In this document: positions 54,734 through 62,470 of the stretch, in pieces | Position numbering within the stretch: the stretch's first letter is position 1 | Layout of the letters: each line of letters starts with the position of its first letter | NCBI GenBank assembly: GCA_016780775.1 | Contig: JADHLI010000004.1 | Location: 62,001 to 126,000, forward strand | Length of the DNA: 64,000 nucleotides | Source: Alphaproteobacteria bacterium | GTDB taxonomy: Bacteria > Pseudomonadota > Alphaproteobacteria > Puniceispirillales > Puniceispirillaceae | Direction of reading: 5' to 3' | Made by a program: the position numbers and the translations under genes | The notes under the pieces: generated by a model | Seen by the model: the letters and a program-made list of their open reading frames with translations, nothing else | Told to the model about the DNA's origin: nothing | Database searches by the model: none

Positions 54734-56599
54734 ATGACAAGTGACCTTTCTAGTTTCGATGCGCTCGGTATCGCTGACATCCTTATAAATCGCCTAGCTG
54801 AGCTCGGCATTGACAAGCCAACCCCTATCCAAGAGCAAGCTATACCAGCTTTGTTATCTGGTCAGGACTTGATGGGCTTAGCCCAGACAGGCACAGGCAA
54901 GACAGCTGCTTATTTGCTGCCACTTATTCAGAAGCTGAGTGAGGGGCAGATAGGCAAAGGCCCGCGCCGCCCACGTGTTTTGGTATTAGCGCCAACAAGA
55001 GAGCTTGCGCATCAGGTATCCATTAGCCTGCGTGATTTCAGTCGGGGCGTTACCCTTCGCTATGTCACAATTTGTGGTGGTGAGCGTTATAATAATCAAA
55101 TATCTGCTCTGAAAAAAGGAGTAGATTTCATTGTTGCAACGCCCGGTCGTTTTGAAGATTTGCAAGATCGCGGCGTTATCGACCTGTCTGAGATTGAGCA
55201 TGTCATCCTTGATGAAGCTGACCAGATGATCGATTTGGGCTTTTATCCAGCCATTAAGCGGATTTGCGCCAGTACGCCGCAACCACGCCAGACAATTTTC
55301 TTTTCTGCGACCATGCCTGCCGAAATGAAAGCACTGTCAGATGAATTTCTGCAAGATCAAGTCACGATTAAGATCGAAAGTAAAAATATTACGGCAGATA
55401 CGGTTAGCCAGCGCGCTATTATGGTATCGGACGCGCTTAAACGCGAGACTTTGAGCAAGCTTTTAGAAGATGTGGATGGAGATCAGGTTCTTGTATTTGT
55501 GGGTACCAAGCGGCGGGCAGATGCGTTAGGTCAATTTTTATCCGCGCAAGATTATCAAGCAGATGTGCTGCATGGTGATATGCGCCAAGTTATTCGCTCT
55601 AAAGTCTTGCGGAAATTCAAATCTGGTCAATTGCAGGTGTTGGTCGCAACAGATGTTGCAGCAAGAGGCATTGATGTGGTCGGTCTAAACTGGGTTATCA
55701 ATTACGATTTACCGCAAATGCCAGAGATTTATGTCCACCGAATTGGACGGACTGGGCGTGCCCAACAATCTGGGCGCGCTATTTCTTTATGTGCGCCAAC
55801 CCAGCGTGGCCTGCTAATGGCTATTAGCCGTCATGTAAACGGGGTTATCGACATCGTTAATTCAAACGGTGAGGCGATTGAGATTGAAAGTTTTCAAGCC
55901 CCTAGCCGGCAACGCCGAAAGGGTGGTCGCCCGTTTGGTGGCGCACGTCCGGCAAATTTCAAAGGTGGCAGACGGCGCACAGGTGAAACAGAGGGTCGGC
56001 GGCGCAAAAATGACGACAAGCCGCGTCCAGAGCGTAAATCATCAAAAGAAGGTTGGCATCCTGATAATGCCCAGCGTGCTGAACGCGCCGACCGTGCTGA
56101 ACGTCCCGACCGTGCTGCGCGTCCCGATCGTGCTGCGCGTCCCGGCCGGTCTGAACGTCCCGATCGTGCTGAACGCCCCGGCCGTCCTGAAAGAACAGAC
56201 AGGCGTCCTGCAAAGCCAAGAGGCGGGAAATTCAAACCCAATGGAGCTAGGGGTGAGTTTAATGAAAGCCCCCGTTCTGAGCATGCGCAAAAAACCAGCC
56301 CGCATAAAAAACGCAGCAAAGACAACCGCCAAAAGGATAGGCCAAGAGGCGAGGCAAGCCGTTTTGATGAAAATAGCTCAGGGGCAAGCAAGTCCCATGC
56401 AACACAAAAGCCGAGGTCAAATTCAAAATCAAAGCCGTTTCGTGCAAAAACCCGTAGCCATGAAGGGCGTTCAGATAAGCCGCAACATAAAAGGTCAGGG
56501 AAGCCAAGTTCACCGCGCACCAATAGCCGCGATAACTCTGGTTCCAATGATGGTGGCCAGCTCCGTTTGAAACGTACTAAAAGAGCGAAACGAGCTTAA
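54734..56599 (+). CDS. DEAD-box RNA helicase with arginine-rich C-terminal tail
   Basis: Cytoplasmic ATP-dependent RNA helicase, RhlE/CsdA type. Start ATG at 54734; a GTG at 54725 is possible. Conserved motifs are complete: Q motif near TPIQEQAIPALL, AQTGTGKT, PTRELAHQ, TPGRFEDL, DEAD in VILDEADQMID, SAT, VATDVAARGIDV and HRIGRTGRA. The core ends around residue 385. The remaining ~235 residues are low-complexity and strongly basic, with seven 6-residue repeats of the type AERPDR (56078-56203) and K/R/S/G-rich ends, resembling RNA-binding RGG-like tails. The repeat copy number may vary between strains. Confidence 0.93.
   Translation: MTSDLSSFDALGIADILINRLAELGIDKPTPIQEQAIPALLSGQDLMGLAQTGTGKTAAYLLPLIQKLSEGQIGKGPRRPRVLVLAPTRELAHQVSISLRDFSRGVTLRYVTICGGERYNNQISALKKGVDFIVATPGRFEDLQDRGVIDLSEIEHVILDEADQMIDLGFYPAIKRICASTPQPRQTIFFSATMPAEMKALSDEFLQDQVTIKIESKNITADTVSQRAIMVSDALKRETLSKLLEDVDGDQVLVFVGTKRRADALGQFLSAQDYQADVLHGDMRQVIRSKVLRKFKSGQLQVLVATDVAARGIDVVGLNWVINYDLPQMPEIYVHRIGRTGRAQQSGRAISLCAPTQRGLLMAISRHVNGVIDIVNSNGEAIEIESFQAPSRQRRKGGRPFGGARPANFKGGRRRTGETEGRRRKNDDKPRPERKSSKEGWHPDNAQRAERADRAERPDRAARPDRAARPGRSERPDRAERPGRPERTDRRPAKPRGGKFKPNGARGEFNESPRSEHAQKTSPHKKRSKDNRQKDRPRGEASRFDENSSGASKSHATQKPRSNSKSKPFRAKTRSHEGRSDKPQHKRSGKPSSPRTNSRDNSGSNDGGQLRLKRTKRAKRA
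56078..56203 (+). repeat. Seven 18-base tandem repeats inside the helicase tail
   Basis: Seven in-frame units of GCTGAACGTCCCGACCGT type encode AERADR, AERPDR, AARPDR, AARPGR, SERPDR, AERPGR and PERTDR. The third-codon positions differ little between the middle copies, so expansion looks recent. The high GC of the repeat also produces long open frames on both strands that are not genes. Confidence 0.9.
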
Positions 56600-56663
56600 A
56601 TGCGCTTATCTCCTGTTCGAACAGGTGAATGTTCTAATAACTGGGCAGTAATCCTTAAAAAGC

Positions 56664-57292
56664 TTAAAAACAGGTCATAATCTCGGATAGTGGTTTTTTA
56701 CTCATCGATGCTTGTGGGATCACCGCATCCGAAGATGGATAGCCTATGGGCAAGATCATTACTGGTTTTTCATGGGCAGGGCGTTCACACAACTTGTTCA
56801 AAAACCGCATCGGTAGGGGTATGCACTAGACAAGATAGGCCTGCTTGATGCAGGGCAGTTATCAGCATCCCGGCCGGGATACCAACATTTTTTTGGAACA
56901 TAATAATGCTTATAGCGGCTGTTATCTGCGCGCAGGCCATAACGTTGGGCAAACACGATGGTCAACCAAGGGGCATCGGTCAAATGCGGTTTATGCGCGG
57001 TCGTGCCCAGCGGTTCTAGTGCAGCTATCCATTCATCACCGCCGCCGCCTGCATAAAATGCTTCTTCCTCTGCCTCTGCAGCCTTTCTTATATGTGCTTT
57101 CATTTCTGCATCCTTTATGGCCACAAAATGCCAAGGCTGCTGATTGGCTCCAGATGGCGCACGCCCTGCGGTCGCTATCGCATTTTCAATAATTGTTTGG
57201 GATACCGGCCGATTGTCATAATGCCGCACAGAATGACGCGTTTTTATAAACTCAAGAAACGCTGCACTTGCCGCTTTTTGAGGCTTTATCAC
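56664..57292 (-). pseudogene. Nitroreductase-family gene with two frameshifts
   Basis: From the ATG at 57292 the frame encodes a normal nitroreductase start (KTRHSVRHYDNRPVSQ, GRAPSGANQQPWHFV) up to YYVPKK, then turns into nonsense and stops at 56798. Removing one base from a run of seven T (plus strand 56888-56894) restores NVGIPAGMLITALHQAGLSC. A second shift near 56811-56815 restores PMRFLNKLCERPAHEKPVMI to a TAA at 56664. The joined protein would be about 209 residues, normal for FMN nitroreductases of the short type. Either a decayed gene or two sequencing errors. Confidence 0.8.
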
Positions 57293-57493
57293 TTATCTGT
57301 TTGTAATCTGGCAATAGGATAGGGCTATAGGATTGCCGTGTCATGGTAACGGCCTTTTGTTAAATCTCTCAGCTAGCAAAAGCCTTTTATACCTAACTAG
57401 CACAAACTATCTTAAGAAGAGATTTACACTATGTGCAATCTGCGGCTAGATTTCAGGGAGTGATTTATTAAAAAAGAGAAGGAAATTAAGGAT

Positions 57494-58228
57494 ATGAACG
57501 TCTTTGCATCAGATGCCGTCAAAGCAGCGCTTGCCCCGCATGGAACTCTTCGTGCGGCGATAAATATGAGTAATTTTCTGCTCGTTTCTGGTCAGGATAG
57601 CGATGGGGCAGCAGATGGGGTGTCGCCTGACCTAGCCAAAGCAATTGCCAAACGATTGGATGTGCCATGTCAACTTATTCCCTATGAAGGTCCGGGGCAG
57701 CTTGGTGATGATGTTGGCAAGGATATCTGGGATATTGGTAATATCGCAATTGAACCAGAACGCGCACAAACGATAGATTTTAGTCAAAGCTATGTGAATA
57801 TTGATGCTAATTTTTTGGTCCGTAAAAATTCTGATTTTCACAGTAATGCAGATATTAATAAGCAAGGGGTGGAGATAATTTTATATAACCGCAGTGCTTA
57901 TGATTTATGGCTTACGGATAATTTTACATCGCCAACTTATCGCAGGGTAGCTTCTATTAAAGACTCGCATGCAGATTTTCATAATGGGGAGGCGGATGTG
58001 CTAGCTAGCCTAAAGCCCAAATTGGTTGAGGAATTAGAGGCCTCAGATCAGTACCGCGTGATTGACCCCCCTTTTACCGCTATCCGTCAGGCTGTTGGGA
58101 TTGCAAAAGGGCATCCAGCGGCGCTGAGCTTCATAAATGAGGTGATAGGAGAGCTATTAGGAACAGGGGCTATCGCAAGCTCGTTAAAAGCGCATGATGT
58201 AGACAGGAAACTGAGTCTTCCCAGCTAG
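57494..58228 (+). CDS. Substrate-binding protein domain (SBP_bac_3 type) without signal peptide
   Basis: The 244-residue protein has the fold markers of extracellular solute-binding proteins of family 3 (LRAAINMSNFLL, SPDLAKAIAKRL, DIGNIAIEPERAQTIDFSQSY, HNGEADVLASLKPKL), which bind amino acids or related ligands. It lacks a hydrophobic leader: the sequence starts MNVFASDAVKAALAPHGT and enters the domain at once. It is therefore cytoplasmic or a sensor-like stray, unless a start lies further upstream (none seen). No permease gene adjoins it on the same side; the taurine ABC genes begin 271 bases downstream. Confidence 0.75.
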   Translation: MNVFASDAVKAALAPHGTLRAAINMSNFLLVSGQDSDGAADGVSPDLAKAIAKRLDVPCQLIPYEGPGQLGDDVGKDIWDIGNIAIEPERAQTIDFSQSYVNIDANFLVRKNSDFHSNADINKQGVEIILYNRSAYDLWLTDNFTSPTYRRVASIKDSHADFHNGEADVLASLKPKLVEELEASDQYRVIDPPFTAIRQAVGIAKGHPAALSFINEVIGELLGTGAIASSLKAHDVDRKLSLPS

Positions 58229-58239
58229 ATGCCCAAATG

Positions 58240-58293
58240 TATGACGTTGCCAAGATATATGACGTTGCCAAGATGTATGACTTTGCGGATAAA
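58240..58293 (+). repeat. 18-base tandem repeat upstream of tauA
   Basis: TATGACGTTGCCAAGATA (58240-58257) and TATGACGTTGCCAAGATG (58258-58275) are followed by a decayed third copy starting TATGACTTTG (58276). The preceding GATGCCCAAATG also resembles the end of a unit. The repeats lie just after the preceding stop codon and about 207 bases ahead of tauA. Confidence 0.75.
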
Positions 58294-58419
58294 ATCACCC
58301 TAAATTTTCTCAAATCGACATCTTTTGACTGATATTGCAAACTTTGAAAGCAGATTAGTAAATAGATGTTAATTAATGTTGAAAATTCGACATAAAACTG
58401 TAACGTTTGAGCTGCGGAT

Positions 58420-58441
58420 ATGTTTTGATTTTTTAAAACAT
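58420..58441. promoter_or_regulatory. Inverted repeat ATGTTTT-N8-AAAACAT upstream of tauA
   Basis: The seven-base arms at 58420-58426 and 58435-58441 are perfect and lie about 60 bases before the tauA ATG, in promoter position. It could be an operator for taurine-responsive control. AT-richness makes chance dyads more likely. Confidence 0.35.
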
Positions 58442-58499
58442 GGTCTGATCAACATTCTGGTTTTTCATCAAAGCCAAAATATAACTGGGAGATAGAGTA

Positions 58500-59480
58500 A
58501 TGAAAAAGTTTTTGAAGCACGCATATGCTGGGCTGGCAAGCGCCGCTTTGCTAGCGTCCGCGACGGCTGCACAAGCAGCTGATAGCGTAAATGTGGCTTT
58601 CTTTTTGGAGTGGGCTACCCCTAACCAGATTGCAAAGGTAGATAAAGCCTATGATGCCGCAATGGGCGTCGATGTAAATTGGACAGACTTTTCAACAGGT
58701 GTCGGGATGACCGAAGCCATGTTGGCTGGTGATATCGATATTGCCTATTCACAAGGTCTGGCACCGTTCGTAACAGCTATCCAGCAGGGTGCTCCTTTGA
58801 AAATGGTGGCAATCGCTGTGGTTTACGAAGCTAATGACTGTTTCGTGCGTGGCGATTTAGGTATTACTTCAGCTAACGCAACCGAGCTAGAGGGCAAAAC
58901 AGTTGCTGTGCCTCTAAATACAATGGCTGACTTCTCTTTCAGAAAGCAGATGGCTGCGCTGAACGTAGATACCTCAACCATGACAATTGTTGATCAGGCG
59001 CCGCCTGATGGTGCTGCGTCACTAACAGATGGTTCTGTTGATATGGCTTGTATTTTCGGTGGTGCTTCTGCGAAAATCGCTGGTGAAGCTGGTGCGCCTA
59101 TCATGTCATCACAGGAAAAGAAGGATGCTGGTATCGGTTCTTTTGATGTGATTTCGGTTACTGAAAAATTTGCTTCAGAAAACCCTGGTCTGCTGAAAAC
59201 CTTCCTTGAGGTAACAGATGAAGCTAATGCTGCATGGACAGGTTCTGATGAGCAAATTTCAAAAGTTGCTGCTGACGCAGGGATGGATTTTGCTACAACC
59301 AAGAACCAAATGTCTGGCTTTATCTTCCCATCAGTTGAAGAACAGCAGGCTAATTATTTCGGTAACTCTGGTGTCGCCGCTTCTGCAGCTGAATCACTTG
59401 GTGCGGTTTTCGTGAAAACCAACATTTCTAACTACAAGGGTGCTGTTGCTGCAACAATTGACGGCTCTTTCCTAGAGTAG
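58500..59480 (+). CDS. tauA: Taurine ABC transporter substrate-binding protein
   Basis: Periplasmic binding protein of 326 residues with a signal peptide (LLASATAAQAAD). The mature part shows the TauA/SsuA family features FFLEWATPNQIAK, GDIDIAYSQGLAPFVTAIQQG, KTVAVPLNTMADFSFRK and DMACIFGGASAKI. Taurine is the likely ligand given Xsc in the same region. The gene is separated from tauB by 109 bases holding two hairpins, so it probably makes more protein than the permease genes. The ribosome site GGGAGA lies upstream of the ATG. Confidence 0.92.
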   Translation: MKKFLKHAYAGLASAALLASATAAQAADSVNVAFFLEWATPNQIAKVDKAYDAAMGVDVNWTDFSTGVGMTEAMLAGDIDIAYSQGLAPFVTAIQQGAPLKMVAIAVVYEANDCFVRGDLGITSANATELEGKTVAVPLNTMADFSFRKQMAALNVDTSTMTIVDQAPPDGAASLTDGSVDMACIFGGASAKIAGEAGAPIMSSQEKKDAGIGSFDVISVTEKFASENPGLLKTFLEVTDEANAAWTGSDEQISKVAADAGMDFATTKNQMSGFIFPSVEEQQANYFGNSGVAASAAESLGAVFVKTNISNYKGAVAATIDGSFLE

Positions 59481-59495
59481 GAAGTTTTGAAAATT

Positions 59496-59515
59496 CCCAT
59501 AATTTAGGTTATGGG
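59496..59515 (+). other. Small hairpin after tauA
   Basis: CCCATAA (59496-59502) pairs with TTATGGG (59509-59515) around a six-base loop, 16 bases after the tauA stop and just ahead of a stronger stem-loop. It is probably part of the same 3' end structure. Confidence 0.45.
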
Positions 59516-59530
59516 TAATAAAGGTATAAG

Positions 59531-59561
59531 CAAGACCCTTACGCACATAAGGGTCTTGTTT
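59531..59561 (+). terminator. Strong stem-loop between tauA and tauB
   Basis: CAAGACCCTTA (59531-59541) pairs perfectly with TAAGGGTCTTG (59548-59558) across a six-base loop and is followed by only three T. The short T run suggests partial termination or mRNA protection, so the binding protein is made in excess over TauB and TauC, encoded just downstream. Confidence 0.7.
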
Positions 59562-59589
59562 AACGTCTGACATTAATTCAGAGCTGCAA

Positions 59590-60387
59590 ATGACTGATCT
59601 ATTGTGTAAAAACCTGTCTATGACTTTTACCAATCCAGCAAATGGAGCGATGGTAGAGGCCTTAAAAGATATCAATTTTACGTTAAAAAAAGGTGAGCTT
59701 TTATCCGTTCTTGGACCTTCTGGTTGTGGAAAAACTACCTTGCTTAATATGATTGCAGGGTTTCTGAATCCTACTTCTGGCCAGCTTTCCCTTGGCGATA
59801 AGCAGATAGAGGGGCCAGGGGTTGAGCGCGGCATGGTGTTTCAGCAAGGCGCATTATTTGAATGGTTGCCGGTATCGAAAAACGTAGATTTTGGCTTGCG
59901 GATGAAAAATTTAACCCCCGCTGACAGTGAAAAACTTGTCGAAAAATGGCTGGATATTGTTGGTTTAACAGGGTTTGGGGATACACCTACCTATCAGCTA
60001 TCAGGCGGGATGCAGCAACGGGTTGCCTTAGCGCGTTGCCTTGTAAATGATCCAGAACTTATTTTGATGGATGAGCCTTTGGGCGCGCTTGATGCGCTGA
60101 CTAGAGAAAAAATGCAGTCGCTAATATTAGAGCTGTGGAAAGAAACTGGAAAAACTATCATCATTATCACCCATTCTGTCGAAGAAGCCCTGTTACTGGG
60201 GGAGCGGTTATTTGTGATGGCACCGCGTCCGGGACGGATTCACAAAGAATATAATCTGCCCTTTGCAGAGCGCGGCTTAAAGGAAAGTTTGCGGGATATC
60301 AAACAACAATCTGATTTCGGAAGCGTTAGAGAAGAAATTCTAACAATGATTTGGGATATGGAAGAGGAGATCATGGGCAATGTCTGA
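59590..60387 (+). CDS. tauB: Taurine ABC transporter ATP-binding protein
   Basis: A 265-residue ATPase of the nitrate/sulfonate/taurine importer class. Walker A GPSGCGKTT is at residues 42-50, the Q loop FQQ at 84-86, the signature LSGGMQQR at 137-144, and Walker B LILMDEPLGALD around 157-168. The switch histidine follows in IIITHSVEEAL. It overlaps tauC by 8 bases. The closest partners are TauA and TauC encoded here. Confidence 0.94.
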   Translation: MTDLLCKNLSMTFTNPANGAMVEALKDINFTLKKGELLSVLGPSGCGKTTLLNMIAGFLNPTSGQLSLGDKQIEGPGVERGMVFQQGALFEWLPVSKNVDFGLRMKNLTPADSEKLVEKWLDIVGLTGFGDTPTYQLSGGMQQRVALARCLVNDPELILMDEPLGALDALTREKMQSLILELWKETGKTIIIITHSVEEALLLGERLFVMAPRPGRIHKEYNLPFAERGLKESLRDIKQQSDFGSVREEILTMIWDMEEEIMGNV

Positions 60388-62308
60388 GTTCTTATCTACC
60401 CACCGCGCTGATGTAGCGGCACTCCTTATTATCATTCTGACGGGGCTGTTTGTCTGGTCAATTTATTATGGGTTACGGCGTACGCGTAAACTCGATAGTG
60501 AACAGGTATTTGGCGATCCAGAACGCACGCTAGGTGGCTGGTTCTGGGCGGTTTGCGGTGTATCTAGCCTGCTTCTGGTATGGTTTTACTTCTCTTGGGG
60601 AACGGCGCGCGCTTTCTTTCCAAGTGCTGCGAACGAAATGTGTCAGGTAGCTAAGATCGATGAAGCTCTATCGCCGATAACAGCTAAATTGCCTTATGGT
60701 GATCGCTATTATAAATCGACCGAATTGTTGGTGCGTAATGGCCAACAATTGGCTGCGTTGGAAGCGCAGATGCCAGCAGGTGTCTATTCAAGTGCAGAAC
60801 AGAAAAAGCTGTTTTCTATTCTTGATCGCAACCAACAACTCCTAACTATTTATTCTGACAGCGCCCAGCAAAGCCCATCTACAGGCGCTGATCTGGACGC
60901 AATTCATCTTCGCCTTCAGGGGCTAAGCGAGGCTATTGACGCAGGTTATGCCGGGTTGATGCCAACTGCTGAAGCACTGGCACAGCCGCGTTGGGGGGTT
61001 ACTGATAGCGAAATCCCTATGCTGCCTTTAACGCCAAGAGGGGTTTTATTTGATAATGTGGCTGAGCAATCTAAAGAAATTGCCAAAGATTTCGTTAAGG
61101 TGCGCAATCTGCCAGAAGCTGCAAAAATAATTATTTCAGGTGTAAAGAGCGATATTACTAGCCTGAAAGAAGCGGATAAAAATTACAGCGGTAGTGAGGC
61201 AGATTTAGCCAGCCGGAAGGCTTATCTTAAAGCTGTGGAGCGTATTTTTAAACGTTTAGATGATGGCGCTATTTTCCCTGCCGCTGCAATGATGCAAATC
61301 AATCTAGATATCCTCCAGATTCAAGATAGTGTAAAAAGCCAAACAAAGGGTCTACGCCTTGTGGATGCGCTGTTTTTGCCTGGTGAGGGGGTTGTAAAAT
61401 CGCGGACGCTTTGTGTGGAGCAGGGGTCTAGTCGTTGGCTTCCTAAACCTACAGATGTAGTTGCAAAATTTGCCCGCCTCGCCAATCCAAATCTTGAAGA
61501 TGGTGGCGGGTATAAAGGCACAGTTCTATTCTGGTGGAAATGGCTGGAAATTGCAGATGTTATTGCCTTTTTAATTCCCGATGGGGTAGTGGATATGCTG
61601 CCCGGTGATTATGGCATTCATAATGATAATGGAGAATTTGTTAAAACCTATAAAGATCACTTACTCGCTGTTGCGCAGGGCGATGTGTATTTAGGCGTGG
61701 TACCCATGCTGGATGGGCATATTTGGGATTCGGTGTTCCGGGTTATTGTCGCTATGGGATTTGGTATTGCCTTAGGTGTGCCACTTGGCATCTATATGGG
61801 CGTATCGCGCTTTTTCAAGTCCTTTTTTGACCCTCTTATTGAATTGTACCGCCCGGTACCACCATTAGCATGGGCGCCGTTGATTCTGACCATTTTTGGG
61901 ATTCAGGATGACGGTAAAATCTTTCTGTTATTTATGGTAGCCTTTGCCATTATGGTGATATCAGCACGCACAGGCGCCTCTGGGACACAGCTCTCAAAGA
62001 TACGTGCCTCACACTCGCTAGGCGCAACTAATAAGCAGATCATCCGCTATGTTATTTTACCAAACGCCTTGCCGGAAATCCTAACCGGCATCCGGATTTC
62101 TATCGGTGTGTGCTGGGGAACTTTGGTCGCCGCAGAAATGTTAGCAGGGACGACTGGTATCGGCTTTATTGAAAATGTAGCACGTACAGTCTCAGACTAT
62201 GAGCTAATCTGGGTAACAATCTTGATTATGGGCTTACTAGGCTTGTTATTTGATATAGCAATGCGGTTTACGATTTCGGTGCTGATACCATGGCGCGGTA
62301 AGGGCTAG
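60380..62308 (+). CDS. tauC: Taurine ABC transporter permease with large periplasmic-type insertion
   Basis: A 642-residue permease, more than twice the usual ~280 residues. Two membrane helices (about 13-32 and 53-72) are followed by about 370 mostly soluble residues (helical, K/E/D/A-rich, with a hydrophobic patch near 381-400). A typical BPD_transp_1 domain of about five or six helices follows from about 446. The EAA loop that contacts TauB lies at 542-572 (ASHSLGATNKQIIRYVILP). Topology places the insertion on the periplasmic side (inference). No family assignment for the insertion was recognised; it may help receive the ligand from TauA. The frame is continuous, with no sign of an artificial fusion. 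Confidence 0.88.
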   Translation: MSEFLSTHRADVAALLIIILTGLFVWSIYYGLRRTRKLDSEQVFGDPERTLGGWFWAVCGVSSLLLVWFYFSWGTARAFFPSAANEMCQVAKIDEALSPITAKLPYGDRYYKSTELLVRNGQQLAALEAQMPAGVYSSAEQKKLFSILDRNQQLLTIYSDSAQQSPSTGADLDAIHLRLQGLSEAIDAGYAGLMPTAEALAQPRWGVTDSEIPMLPLTPRGVLFDNVAEQSKEIAKDFVKVRNLPEAAKIIISGVKSDITSLKEADKNYSGSEADLASRKAYLKAVERIFKRLDDGAIFPAAAMMQINLDILQIQDSVKSQTKGLRLVDALFLPGEGVVKSRTLCVEQGSSRWLPKPTDVVAKFARLANPNLEDGGGYKGTVLFWWKWLEIADVIAFLIPDGVVDMLPGDYGIHNDNGEFVKTYKDHLLAVAQGDVYLGVVPMLDGHIWDSVFRVIVAMGFGIALGVPLGIYMGVSRFFKSFFDPLIELYRPVPPLAWAPLILTIFGIQDDGKIFLLFMVAFAIMVISARTGASGTQLSKIRASHSLGATNKQIIRYVILPNALPEILTGIRISIGVCWGTLVAAEMLAGTTGIGFIENVARTVSDYELIWVTILIMGLLGLLFDIAMRFTISVLIPWRGKG

Positions 62309-62470
62309 AGCAGGTTTTACCGTCTCTGCAACCAGCGTTAAATATGCTCTATCAGCGATAAATATATCCTGTTGTTTTGTAGCTGAAAACACTTGACCTT
62401 ATGCAAGCCTGCGCACAAGGTTGGCTATAGAATAAAAAAAGTTGGTTTCATTCTTAGCTGGGGATTAGGT

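Noticed and set aside
55894-56547. Long reading frames on the minus strand, and in a second plus frame, across the helicase tail
   Set aside because: They arise from the arginine-rich repeats, which leave several frames open; they have no start context, motif or conserved composition, and the plus-strand helicase frame is clear.
56615-56636. Possible second SOS box, GAAC-N8-GTTC, after the helicase gene
   Set aside because: Arms are inverted and the spacing is eight, not the direct GAAC-N7-GAAC of this class; it is also not in a promoter position for a nearby gene.
58229-58305. 25-codon ORF built from the tandem repeat upstream of tauA
   Set aside because: No ribosome site or family match; the product would simply be the repeat read in frame.
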